A stretch of 64,000 nucleotides of DNA, taken from Bacteroidota bacterium (GTDB lineage Bacteria; Bacteroidota; Bacteroidia; UBA7662; CANHCV01). Both the position numbers and the translations under genes were made by a program. The number at the start of each line of letters is the position of its first letter. The stretch's first letter is position 1. Where the stretch lies: assembly GCA_947459245.1 (NCBI GenBank), contig CANHCV010000004.1, forward strand, positions 20,644 to 84,643, given 5' to 3'. This document shows, piece after piece, positions 9,375 through 18,859 of the stretch. The notes beneath the pieces are model-generated. The model was not told the origin of the DNA. It saw only the letters and a list, made by a program, of their open reading frames with translations, and ran no database searches.

Positions 9375-10472
9375 ATGTTTACAGTGAATAAGCCCGATTT
9401 TTACCACGCCGATTGCCGACACTTGCGCGGTGACCTTCCTTGCAAGCCTCATAAAAAAACAGGAGCTCATTGCGGCAATTGTGGCGATTACGATCCCGTT
9501 TCTCAACGCATATTGATCATCAAGCTTGGCGCATTGGGCGATGTTATTCGGACAACGCCACTGGTAACACGGATGCGGCAGCGGTATCCTGGTTGTAAAA
9601 TCACTTGGCTCACGTTAAGTCCCGCCATTTTACCTTCTTCAGAAATTGAAGAGATCTTGCCTTTTGAATTGAAATCCATCGTTTATTTGGAAGGATGCCA
9701 TTTCGATGTGGCCATCAATTTGGATAAAGACAAGGAGGCTGGCTCTCTTTTGAAACGCATTTCAGCCGACCAGAAATTTGGGTTCATCTTAGAAAAAAAT
9801 GTTGTTCAACCCATTGATTCTAAGGCTTACCACAAATACCACACGGGTTTGTTCGATGATGTAAGCAAAGCCAATACCCTCAGTTATTGCGAGGAGATTT
9901 TCGCCATTTGCGGATTGGAATATGCAGGAGAAAAGTATTTGCTCGATAATCATTCCGACAAAGGGTACGAATGGCCAAGTTTAACCGTGGGGAAACCCAT
10001 TGTTGGATTGAATACCGGAGTTGGGGCCCGATGGCCAACCCGACTTTGGGACAATGAGAATTGGGTGGAGCTATGTCGACAAATTGAAAATGCAGGTTTT
10101 CAACCGCTGCTCTTGGGTGGAGAACAAGAACATCCCAATAACGTTGAGTTGCAAAAGCTAACCGGTGCAATGTATTTGGGGCATTTCTCCCTTCAACAAT
10201 ACATCAATTTAATGAACCAATGCGATGTTGTAGTTACTCAAGTAAGCATGTCGATGCACTTGGCGTTGGGTTTGCAGAAAAAAATTGTTCTGATGAATAA
10301 CATTTTCAATAAGCACGAATTCGATCTTTTTGGAAATGGGTTTCTTGTTGAGCCTGAGCACGATTGCACCTGTTTTTATGCCGGAACTTGCTCCCAAGGC
10401 AAGTCGTGCATGCAGTACTTAAAACCATCAACAGTCTTGGATCGAATAAAAAAATTGGTTGAAAAGGGTTGA
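9375..10472 (+). CDS. glycosyltransferase family 9 (heptosyltransferase-like) with Cys-rich termini
   Basis: ILIIKLGALGDVIRTTPLVTRMRQRYPG and NTGVGARWPTRLW GT9 motifs; CRHLRGDLPC...HCGNC N-terminus and CTCFYAGTCSQGKSC C-terminus. Confidence 0.87.
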   Translation: MFTVNKPDFYHADCRHLRGDLPCKPHKKTGAHCGNCGDYDPVSQRILIIKLGALGDVIRTTPLVTRMRQRYPGCKITWLTLSPAILPSSEIEEILPFELKSIVYLEGCHFDVAINLDKDKEAGSLLKRISADQKFGFILEKNVVQPIDSKAYHKYHTGLFDDVSKANTLSYCEEIFAICGLEYAGEKYLLDNHSDKGYEWPSLTVGKPIVGLNTGVGARWPTRLWDNENWVELCRQIENAGFQPLLLGGEQEHPNNVELQKLTGAMYLGHFSLQQYINLMNQCDVVVTQVSMSMHLALGLQKKIVLMNNIFNKHEFDLFGNGFLVEPEHDCTCFYAGTCSQGKSCMQYLKPSTVLDRIKKLVEKG

Positions 10473-10489
10473 CTTTTATGATTTTTTTT

Positions 10490-10497
10490 TATCTTTG
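10490..10497 (+). promoter_or_regulatory. -7 box TATCTTTG driving tRNA-Pro
   Basis: TAnnTTTG with TTGAC about 19 nt upstream. Confidence 0.6.
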
Positions 10498-10512
10498 CAC
10501 ACCCTAAACGTT

Positions 10513-10586
10513 CGGGGTGTAGCGTAGCCCGGTATCGCGCCTGCTTTGGGAGCAGGAGGTCGTAGGTTCGAATCCTGCCACCCCGA
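10513..10586 (+). tRNA. tRNA-Pro (anticodon TGG), CCA not encoded
   Basis: CGGGGTG/CACCCCG acceptor, CCTGC-TTTGGGA-GCAGG anticodon arm, GGTTCGAATCC T arm. Confidence 0.95.
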
Positions 10587-10593
10587 CGAACTT

Positions 10594-10628
10594 AAAAAGT
10601 CCTAACTTCGGTTGGGACTTTTTTTTTG
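10594..10628 (+). terminator. intrinsic terminator after tRNA-Pro
   Basis: AAAAAGTCCtAAC-TTCG-GTTgGGACTTTTTTTTT. Confidence 0.85.
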
Positions 10629-10648
10629 GCATATTCCATGCAAAAAAG

Positions 10649-10656
10649 TAACTTTG
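10649..10656 (+). promoter_or_regulatory. -7 box TAACTTTG upstream of serS
   Basis: TAnnTTTG 17 nt before serS ATG. Confidence 0.5.
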
Positions 10657-10673
10657 TAAGATAACCGGAACCC

Positions 10674-11945
10674 ATGTTAGATATTCGTACCATTCGAGAA
10701 CAAAAAGACCTCATCGCAGCACGTCTTGCTCGTCGATCCAAAGATTTTTCCGCCGATTTGGATCAAGTCATTGCTTTGGATGATCAACGGAAAGCCATTC
10801 AATTGCAATTGGATACCAATCTCGCCCGACAAAATGAATTGGCTAAATCCATTGGTGCGTTAATGAAGGATGGAAAAAAGGAAGATGCCGAAGCTGCAAA
10901 GCAAGAAGTTGCTCAGTTGAAGATGACTTCGAAGGACATCGAAGAAAAAAAGATTTCCAAGGAAATGGAAATCAAACAAATCCTTTTAACTATTCCGAAC
11001 GCTCCGGCAGAACGTGTTCCAATCGGAAAAACTCCCGAAGAAAATGAAATCGCTTTTGCCATGCCCGGTTTGCCATCGGTTCCAGAAGGTTCTATACCAC
11101 ACTGGGATTTAGCAAAAAAGTACGATTTGATCGATTTCGAAACGGGAGTGAAAATTGCCGGCGCAGGGTTTCCGCTCTACAAAGGAAAGGGTGCTCGTTT
11201 GCAACGTGCCTTGATCAATTTCTTTTTGGATGAGGCGGAAAAGGCCGGTTTTCAAGAAGTTCAGCCTCCAATTGTAGTGAACGAAGATTCGGGATATGGA
11301 ACCGGTCAGTTGCCCGATAAAGAAGGCCAAATGTATTACATCGGTTTGGATAACCTTTACTTGGTTCCTACCGCTGAAGTTCCTGTTACCAATATTTTTA
11401 GAGATACCATTCTAAAAGAATCCGACTTCCCCATTCAACTTACTGCATACACTCCGTGCTTTCGTCGAGAAGCAGGTAGTTATGGAAAAGATGTTCGAGG
11501 GTTAAATCGCTTGCATCAGTTTGATAAGGTTGAAATTGTGGTGGTGGATCATCCCGAAAATTCATACAGCAGGTTGGAGGAAATGAGGAATTACGTTGCA
11601 GGTTTGTTGGAGAAATTGGGATTGCATTACCGAACGCTTTTGTTGTGTGGAGGAGACATGGGTTTTGCATCAGCCATGACGTATGACATGGAAGTATATT
11701 CTGCAGCCCAAGAACGTTGGCTTGAGGTGAGTTCCGTTTCTAATTTTGAATCGTTCCAAGCCAATCGTCTTCAGTGCCGATTCAAAGGCGAGGACGGTAA
11801 AACGCGATTGGTGCACACCCTGAATGGGTCGGCCCTCGCATTGCCTCGCATCGTGGCATCTCTTTTGGAAAATAACCAAACCCCGGAAGGAATTCGAATC
11901 CCATCTTGCCTAGTTCCATATACCGGTTTTGACCTTATTTCCTAA
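10674..11945 (+). CDS. serS: serine--tRNA ligase
   Basis: MLDIRTIREQKDLIAARL; class II motifs TPCFRREAGSYGKDVRGLNRLHQFDKVE, NGSALALPRIVASLLENNQ. Confidence 0.96.
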   Translation: MLDIRTIREQKDLIAARLARRSKDFSADLDQVIALDDQRKAIQLQLDTNLARQNELAKSIGALMKDGKKEDAEAAKQEVAQLKMTSKDIEEKKISKEMEIKQILLTIPNAPAERVPIGKTPEENEIAFAMPGLPSVPEGSIPHWDLAKKYDLIDFETGVKIAGAGFPLYKGKGARLQRALINFFLDEAEKAGFQEVQPPIVVNEDSGYGTGQLPDKEGQMYYIGLDNLYLVPTAEVPVTNIFRDTILKESDFPIQLTAYTPCFRREAGSYGKDVRGLNRLHQFDKVEIVVVDHPENSYSRLEEMRNYVAGLLEKLGLHYRTLLLCGGDMGFASAMTYDMEVYSAAQERWLEVSSVSNFESFQANRLQCRFKGEDGKTRLVHTLNGSALALPRIVASLLENNQTPEGIRIPSCLVPYTGFDLIS

Positions 11946-13594
11946 TGAGAAAAATTGTCCTCTCTTTCCTTTTCCTTTGGATTGGCCTTGCATCTTCCGC
12001 TCAGTTAAGTGGAGATTTACAAGTAAACCAGAACTTTTTTATTCTGGATTCAGCAATTTTCCCCAATGGAAACGTAATTCCTCCCCAATACTACCAGCAA
12101 CTTTCATCCACTGAAGGTTGGCTAACGATGAATTACCGACATGATGACTACACCTTCGGTATTCGTTACGATTTGTTTCAAAACAGTGGTTTAAGGAATC
12201 CGCAAGCGGCGTACAACGGACAGGGATTAGGCTATTGGTTTGTTCAGAAAAAAACAGATAACCTTGAAATTACTGCAGGTTATTTCTACGAGCAATTTGG
12301 TTCTGGAGTTGCTTTCCGGGCTTACGAACAGCGCGGCCAAAATTTGGATTATGCCATTATGGGAATGCGGGCAAAATACCAGTTTTCCGATAAATGGAGC
12401 ATGAAGGCATTTACGGGTAAGCAGAAATTTCTTTTTGGAACGTATCAACCGGCCATCAGCGGGGTTTTTACCGAAAGAGAATTTCAACTTTCTGAAAATT
12501 TCAGATTCAACGCGTACACTTCGGTGGTTAACCGCGTTATGGATAATTCTGATGCTCAAACCATTTTGAATAATGTGAATTTACAAGCTCTTCAAGAACG
12601 ATTTGACGTTCGAAGAAACGTGTGGATTTACAACGGTGGAATTCAAGCCGATTACAAAAACTTTAGTTTTCAGGGAGAGGCAAACTTTAAAACCCGTGAA
12701 GCCATGAACGATAATAAAATTGATACGTTGGTGGATGGATCAGGGAATGTAAGTTACACGCAAAGAAACATTCTTGTGAATAAACCCGGCACCGTACTTT
12801 TCGGCTCGGTTAGTTATTCCAAGCCGGGATTAGGGGTTACGGCTCAATTCAAACGAACCGATCATTTCGATTTTCGCACGTCTCCGAATGAAATTCTAAA
12901 CAATGGCTTGGTTTCCTTTCTGCCTCCCATTGCCAGAATGAATACTTACCGATTGCCTAGTCGTTATGCCCCTGCAACCCAATTGATCGGTGAGCAAGGT
13001 TTTCAAATCGACGTTTCAAAACGCTTGAATAAAAAACACGATGTTGCTGTTAATCTCGCTCAAAGCACCGATTTAAGGAATCAATTGCTGTACCGAGAGG
13101 TTTATTTGGAAGTGAAGTCGAAAATTGGAACGAAAGTCAAAGCGGTTTACGGTGTTCAATACCTCAATTATAATTTTGGGGTGTATCAAAAACAAGAAAT
13201 TCCCGGTACCAACGGAAATACGACCGATAAATTGGTTCGTGCTGTTACTCCTTACATCGACGTTACTTACAAAATTGATCGGAAAAAGTCGCTTCGCATG
13301 GAACTATCTCACATGTCTACACAACAAGATCTTGGGTCATGGTGGTGGGGATTGCTGGAGTACAACATTGCGCCGAAATACAGCTTTTCCATTATGGATA
13401 TGTGGAATTATGGGAATCCAAGAGCTAACGAACGAATTCATTATTACACCATTTTTGGTGCAGTGAATTTTGGTAAAAACCGTTTAGCTGGTGGATACGT
13501 TAAGCAAGTTCAAGGCGTGGTTTGCAACGGTGGCGTTTGTAGGGTTGAACCCGCATTCAATGGATTTCGTTTTACCTTAACCTCAACGTTTTAA
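11945..13594 (+). CDS. DUF6029-like outer-membrane protein
   Basis: Signal peptide; beta-rich alternating pattern ending in aromatic F; TAATG overlap with serS. Confidence 0.65.
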   Translation: MRKIVLSFLFLWIGLASSAQLSGDLQVNQNFFILDSAIFPNGNVIPPQYYQQLSSTEGWLTMNYRHDDYTFGIRYDLFQNSGLRNPQAAYNGQGLGYWFVQKKTDNLEITAGYFYEQFGSGVAFRAYEQRGQNLDYAIMGMRAKYQFSDKWSMKAFTGKQKFLFGTYQPAISGVFTEREFQLSENFRFNAYTSVVNRVMDNSDAQTILNNVNLQALQERFDVRRNVWIYNGGIQADYKNFSFQGEANFKTREAMNDNKIDTLVDGSGNVSYTQRNILVNKPGTVLFGSVSYSKPGLGVTAQFKRTDHFDFRTSPNEILNNGLVSFLPPIARMNTYRLPSRYAPATQLIGEQGFQIDVSKRLNKKHDVAVNLAQSTDLRNQLLYREVYLEVKSKIGTKVKAVYGVQYLNYNFGVYQKQEIPGTNGNTTDKLVRAVTPYIDVTYKIDRKKSLRMELSHMSTQQDLGSWWWGLLEYNIAPKYSFSIMDMWNYGNPRANERIHYYTIFGAVNFGKNRLAGGYVKQVQGVVCNGGVCRVEPAFNGFRFTLTSTF

Positions 13595-13595
13595 C

Positions 13596-14447
13596 ATGAA
13601 GAAGTTCTTTTTTGGAATGGCAATTTTGGGAAGCATCGCTTCGTGTTCCGAAATTCCATTACCCTATGATCAATCGAAAGGTAGTTTGAAAGATACCACT
13701 TATGTTGGTCCTGTAGAATCGCCTCAGTTAAGAAATGTTTTGGTAGAAAAGTCAACCGGAGTTCAGTGCAATAATTGCCCGAAGGGCGATGCTGCTATCA
13801 AGCTTTTTGATTCCATTTATCCGAATAGAATTGTTGCGGTAGGAATCCATAACGGTTTTCTCGCCAATCCACATAAAGCTGGTGAGGACACCTTGAAAAC
13901 CCAATTTGGAGAAGACATCATTACTTATTTAGGGTTCCAAGCACAACCTTCTGCAGGCATCAATCGACGTAAATTCGATTCTCAACCCAACTTGTTGGTG
14001 GCCCTTCCTTTTTGGAAAAATTTGGTCGATAGCCAACTGACCACTTCAACGCCCATCAATCTTTCTTTGGGTCAAATTTCTTACAATGCCTCCAATCGAA
14101 CGGTTACGTTTGCCATCACAGGGAAGTTTACCCAACCCGTTTCTGGTGCACTGAATTTGAGTGTAATGGTGGTGGAAGATAAAATTGAAGCCGAGCAAAA
14201 AATGCCTGATGGCACTTACAACTCCACCTACGAACAAGAGCACGTTTTAAGAACCATGTTTACACCTGCTTTGGGTACCCCATTGAACCTGCCCGATCAA
14301 AATGCGGGAAGGGTGTTTACCAAGGTTTACGAGGAATCGCTTCCCGCCAAAATAAAACCGGAAAATGCTAAATTGGTGGTATTTATTCACCGAAGCAGTC
14401 CCGGACAAACCGAAGTGCTTCAAGCCATTCAAGCCAAACTAAAATGA
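13596..14447 (+). CDS. Omp28-related lipoprotein with thioredoxin-like CxxC
   Basis: Lipobox IASC; VEKSTGVQCNNCPKGDAAI. Confidence 0.75.
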   Translation: MKKFFFGMAILGSIASCSEIPLPYDQSKGSLKDTTYVGPVESPQLRNVLVEKSTGVQCNNCPKGDAAIKLFDSIYPNRIVAVGIHNGFLANPHKAGEDTLKTQFGEDIITYLGFQAQPSAGINRRKFDSQPNLLVALPFWKNLVDSQLTTSTPINLSLGQISYNASNRTVTFAITGKFTQPVSGALNLSVMVVEDKIEAEQKMPDGTYNSTYEQEHVLRTMFTPALGTPLNLPDQNAGRVFTKVYEESLPAKIKPENAKLVVFIHRSSPGQTEVLQAIQAKLK

Positions 14448-15679
14448 AATCCCTCCCGCGGATAGCCATCATTGGTGCTGGTCCGTCGGGTAGCACGTGT
14501 TCATTTTTTCTATCTCGATTTCAAATTCCCCATGTTCTAATTGATGCCGCTGAATTTCCGCGCGATAAAATATGCGGAGATGCCATCAGCGGAAAAGCAT
14601 TGCATATTCTTCGGAAAATGGACTCCCAAGCAGTGGAAGATCTCCATTCAAAAGCCGGGTTTACCGATACTTGGGGGATTTCATTCACTGCGCCAAACGG
14701 GAAAAAGCTCGATATTCCTTTCAAAAAAGATAAAAAAGAAGATGATTTGCCAGTTGGATTCGTTTCCAAGAGGTTGGATTTCGATCATTACTTATTTCAG
14801 AAAGCGCAATCAACTTTTGCTCAGATTCGAACCAATACGTCCTTGGTAGGCATTCAAAAAGGTCCCAATGGTGTAGTTTTAGAATTGAAGAAGAATGGAT
14901 TGATGGAAACGATGGAGGTAGATTGGGTGATCGGTGCCGAAGGTGAGCGATCCGTGGTTGCAAAGTCTTTAGCCGATTACCGAAAGGAGCCCCGACATTT
15001 TTCAGCGGGCATTCGGCAATACTGGAGAGGCGTTACCCAATGCCATTCAGAAAATTACATTGAACTCCATTTTTTAAAGGATTTACTTCCCGGTTATTTT
15101 TGGATCTTCCCTATGGCGGATGGAACCTGCAATGTAGGTTTGGGAATGCGATCCGATCGGGTGAGCAAAGGGAAGGTGAATTTGAAAAAAGAATTGGATC
15201 GAATCATTCAAGAACATCCCCAATTCAAAGATCGTTTTCAACAGGCCGAGGCCTTGGAAATGCCCAAAGGATGGGGTTTGCCGATGGGTTCCAAGCAACA
15301 AACCATCGCAGGAGACGGATTTTTACTGTTGGGCGATGCGGCTGCGTTGATTGATCCATTTACCGGAGAAGGCATTGGGAATGGCATGAAATCGGGTTGG
15401 ATGGCCGCCGAACTGATACGAGATTGTTGTGAAAATGGGTCATGGGCATCGCTTCCTTCGAGGTACCAGCAACGGGTTTACCGGAGTTTGGGCGATGAAT
15501 TACGGGTAAGCGACTTTCTTCAACGGTCGTTGGATTTTCCCTGGTTATTCAATGCCGTTGTTAGGAAAGCAAATAATAGTCCGCTTCTGAAAGAAACGCT
15601 GATTTGCATGTTTGAAGATGTAGATCTCCGGCAGCAGTTGCGCAAACCCAAGTTTTATTGGGATTTGTTGGTGAAATAA
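14444..15679 (+). CDS. geranylgeranyl reductase family FAD-dependent oxidoreductase
   Basis: IIGAGPSGSTCSFFLSR Rossmann FAD motif; GDAAALIDPFTGEGIGNGMKSG. Confidence 0.85.
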   Translation: MKSLPRIAIIGAGPSGSTCSFFLSRFQIPHVLIDAAEFPRDKICGDAISGKALHILRKMDSQAVEDLHSKAGFTDTWGISFTAPNGKKLDIPFKKDKKEDDLPVGFVSKRLDFDHYLFQKAQSTFAQIRTNTSLVGIQKGPNGVVLELKKNGLMETMEVDWVIGAEGERSVVAKSLADYRKEPRHFSAGIRQYWRGVTQCHSENYIELHFLKDLLPGYFWIFPMADGTCNVGLGMRSDRVSKGKVNLKKELDRIIQEHPQFKDRFQQAEALEMPKGWGLPMGSKQQTIAGDGFLLLGDAAALIDPFTGEGIGNGMKSGWMAAELIRDCCENGSWASLPSRYQQRVYRSLGDELRVSDFLQRSLDFPWLFNAVVRKANNSPLLKETLICMFEDVDLRQQLRKPKFYWDLLVK

Positions 15680-15682
15680 CGA

Positions 15683-17620
15683 TTATTTTTTGGGAAGAAT
15701 GAACGACCAGGGCTCTTTGAGTATGGTCCAAATGACGTGTCGAAAAAGCCCTGGTGTTTCTCCGAACTTGATTCCCCTGCTTCGCACGGCTACCAACATA
15801 CTTAATCCAAAGCTGAAAACCACATTGATGGTAGCAACGCCAAGCACTCCCAAAACAAAATGCCAGATGTGCCAGTTGTTCGGCAATTGGTTATCCAAAC
15901 TTTGAAATGCAACACCAATGTTTCCAAAAACAAAGGTTACGTGTCGAATATCGATGGGAAGACCGAGGATGAGTCCGAAGAAAGAAGCTGTTCCTAGGAA
16001 AAACCCTAGCGAGAAGTTACCCGCCAAGTTGCTAAGGTTGTGTTCAATATAATTGGAGATTTTGATGGTCCTTTTTACACCGAACAATTGCTTGAAAGCC
16101 AAACTGTTTTTGATCCTTGCCGGCAATCGGTCGTAGTTCATTTTGTTTTCTACAAAGCCGGCAATCAATCCCGACAGCATGAGGAAAACACCCGTAAGGA
16201 TGGCATAAAAGAATAATCCCGATTCCCACGGGTGGTTGTTCTTGAGCGTAATTTCCGCTTCTTCAAGAGTTAACAAGGAACTTCCCGTTTGAATTTTCCA
16301 TAAATATGCCCACAAATAAGCGAAAGGGCCTACCAGCATCAAATTCCCAATCAATGCAACCGTTTGGGTGCTCGAAATCCGCTTCACCAACCGGGTAAAA
16401 TCTACCTTGATGTTTTCTAAACTTGAGTTTTTACGAATAGCCCCTGCCAAAGTACTGGCTGTCATGGAAGGTTGTTTGGTGGCAATGGTGAATCCAAATG
16501 TTTGAACTATGGTGAATCCTAGTCCATAATTGAAACTGAATAGCAATGCTTCAATGAGCGGTGGGGCGTGAAGAAAATGAAGCAAGGTTTTGGTTAGAAC
16601 CATGATGGAAACGATAAATCCGCCTCCCATGGCAGCTTTTAGCATAGCGAACCATGCTTTTCTGCCAACCGCTATGAAATTTTCTCCTTTTCGCGAGGTT
16701 TGTTCAACAATTTTGTAGGCAAGCACATTCAGGGTGTCTTCCAACATGGGGCGAATGTGTTTTTTCTCAAATTCGTTTTTCAGAAGGGACTGAACCAAAT
16801 GAAACATCGCCTCTTGGGCATTGGGATCTTTTGGTTGATGGTAAATAAGAAGCAGTTGGCGAATTCTAGAAATCTCCAATTCCATCCGCTTCAAGGTAAA
16901 TGCCATTCGTAACGAAATTCCAAACTGGTCTTTGTGCCGTTGAAGTTGTTTCAATTGAAGTTCAACCTCGGCAATGTTTTCCCAAACCAAAATGTAATTG
17001 GGCTCCGTTCTACCTTCTTCGGTAAGGAAATGATGCATTTGGTGTTGAAGTTGCACCATGGGAGAAAGAACTTCATTCTCAATTTTTAGTTTCTCGATAA
17101 CTTCAGGCAATAGCCCTTCTGACGCTAAGCGAGTGGTTAAAATGATCAATGCGTCGCGAATTTCTCCCCGCATTTTTAAGCGGATGCCTTCAGGAATGGA
17201 GTCGAAAAATCGAAGTTTTTGGAACAATTCCCGGAGATTTCCGTGGGTAAATACGTGTTTTATGATCGCTCGATCTTTGGCAAGGAGGATTTTGGAAAGG
17301 TGGTCGTCCAAAGAGTTGGGCGAATACACGGGAGCAATGATTTTTGAACCAAAACGTTTGTTCAATTCCGACCAAAATCCTTCGTATCCAAGAATTCCAT
17401 TTTGAGCGAATGCCCACTGAAATTCGGTATGGTCTAAAAACCAATGCATCATTTCGAGGAATTTATCCCTAGCGAAAGCATTGGTTTCTATTTCGTGAAC
17501 AATTTTCTCCCATTGCAATTCTGCATTAACGCCTAAATGCAAAAAGCTCAGCATCTCCCGAAATCTTCGGTATTTGCCCATTCGGGGTTCGGTTAGAAAA
17601 ACGGGTTGAAGCTGAATCAT
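15683..17620 (-). CDS. 'site-specific recombinase' (Gcr/SpecificRecomb family) integral membrane protein
   Basis: Several TM segments; FIAVGRKAWFAMLKAAMGGGFIVSIMVLTK and KQPSMTASTLAGAI are family-like; no tyrosine/serine recombinase motifs seen. Confidence 0.7.
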   Translation of the reverse strand: MIQLQPVFLTEPRMGKYRRFREMLSFLHLGVNAELQWEKIVHEIETNAFARDKFLEMMHWFLDHTEFQWAFAQNGILGYEGFWSELNKRFGSKIIAPVYSPNSLDDHLSKILLAKDRAIIKHVFTHGNLRELFQKLRFFDSIPEGIRLKMRGEIRDALIILTTRLASEGLLPEVIEKLKIENEVLSPMVQLQHQMHHFLTEEGRTEPNYILVWENIAEVELQLKQLQRHKDQFGISLRMAFTLKRMELEISRIRQLLLIYHQPKDPNAQEAMFHLVQSLLKNEFEKKHIRPMLEDTLNVLAYKIVEQTSRKGENFIAVGRKAWFAMLKAAMGGGFIVSIMVLTKTLLHFLHAPPLIEALLFSFNYGLGFTIVQTFGFTIATKQPSMTASTLAGAIRKNSSLENIKVDFTRLVKRISSTQTVALIGNLMLVGPFAYLWAYLWKIQTGSSLLTLEEAEITLKNNHPWESGLFFYAILTGVFLMLSGLIAGFVENKMNYDRLPARIKNSLAFKQLFGVKRTIKISNYIEHNLSNLAGNFSLGFFLGTASFFGLILGLPIDIRHVTFVFGNIGVAFQSLDNQLPNNWHIWHFVLGVLGVATINVVFSFGLSMLVAVRSRGIKFGETPGLFRHVIWTILKEPWSFILPKK

Positions 17621-18750
17621 TAAAAATCAAATTCTCGTTCGCTGATATCAATGCCCATCAATCGAAACATCTGAGCCATGTCCATGGGGCGGGTTTGATC
17701 GTTGTTGCTCAAAACAATAACGCACGCATTTCTTTTGGGGATGCGGAGGAAATTATTTTTAAAGCCGTTCCACCAACCGCGGTGGTAAACGATCCCACTT
17801 CCATCTTTAAAAAGTCGCCATCCCAAACCGTAGTCTTTTATTCCCTTCATTTCCGGACTTCCTGCGTACATTTTCCGCTGAATCGAATCCGATAACAGAA
17901 AGTTGTTTTCTAAGGCAACGTGGAATTTCAGCAAGTCAAGGGCCGAGGCATAAATGCCTTTGTCTCCAACAATTCCATCAATCAATTTATCGTTTCGGGC
18001 ATATTTTCCACTGAATCCGATGGCTGAATTTTCGGTTCTCGGTGCATATCCATTTCTGAAAATGAAAGAATTGTACATGCCAATGGGCTCAAAAATTTCC
18101 TGATCCACAAAATCTTCAAAAGGAGCTTGGGTAACTTGTTCAACAATGCAAGCCAATAACGCGTAATTGGTATTGTTGTAACGGAAAAACTGACCGGGTT
18201 TGGTGTAGGGAGCGGGTTTCTTCTCAACCATGTACTGAACCAATTGTTCGTTGGTTATGGGCTCGCCTCCATTGTAGCTTTTTGGAAGGAAATTCAGGTA
18301 ATCGGGTAAGCCACTGCGGTGATTGAGAAGCATTTCTACGGTTACTTTGGGGTAGGGGATACCAGGAAAAAACTGGGGCAAAGTATCGGAAAGCGAAATA
18401 ATCCCGCGTTCTACCAAGATCATCACCGCGGAAGAAGTAATGGTTTTACTCACCGACGCCAATTGAAAGGAGGTGTTTAAATTCAAAGAATCCAAGGTTC
18501 TCCAATCGCGAACACCGTAAGAATTCCAAAATACCTGCCCATCGTTAAATAAAACAACACTTCCATTGAAATGCCCCGACTGGTGCAATCGCTTGAAATA
18601 CTGATCTATTTTTTGATGCGTTGCAGAATCAAAGGGTTGAAGCGAGTTTAAATAAATGGTCTCAGGATGAAGCGGAACAGGTGGATCTCCCGCAAAACTG
18701 AATTGGGATAAGCAAAAAGCGCAAAGGAGTAAAAAGAATCTACAAAGCAT
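17620..18750 (-). CDS. serine hydrolase (class C beta-lactamase family)
   Basis: SVSKTITSSAV (SxxK), YNNTNYALLA (YxN), YHRGWWNGF. Confidence 0.87.
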   Translation of the reverse strand: MLCRFFLLLCAFCLSQFSFAGDPPVPLHPETIYLNSLQPFDSATHQKIDQYFKRLHQSGHFNGSVVLFNDGQVFWNSYGVRDWRTLDSLNLNTSFQLASVSKTITSSAVMILVERGIISLSDTLPQFFPGIPYPKVTVEMLLNHRSGLPDYLNFLPKSYNGGEPITNEQLVQYMVEKKPAPYTKPGQFFRYNNTNYALLACIVEQVTQAPFEDFVDQEIFEPIGMYNSFIFRNGYAPRTENSAIGFSGKYARNDKLIDGIVGDKGIYASALDLLKFHVALENNFLLSDSIQRKMYAGSPEMKGIKDYGLGWRLFKDGSGIVYHRGWWNGFKNNFLRIPKRNACVIVLSNNDQTRPMDMAQMFRLMGIDISEREFDF

Positions 18751-18859
18751 ACCACAAGAACGAGAAAAGCGCGCATTGAATCAATAAGCCATCTGCAAGT
18801 AGACGTTAAAATTCTCCTAAAATGGACAATTGCACAACCTCTTTTCAACAATGTTGAAA

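Noticed and set aside
15683-17620. Possible mobile element because of the 'site-specific recombinase' family name
   Set aside because: Multi-TM protein without recombinase catalytic motifs, and no flanking repeats or cargo.
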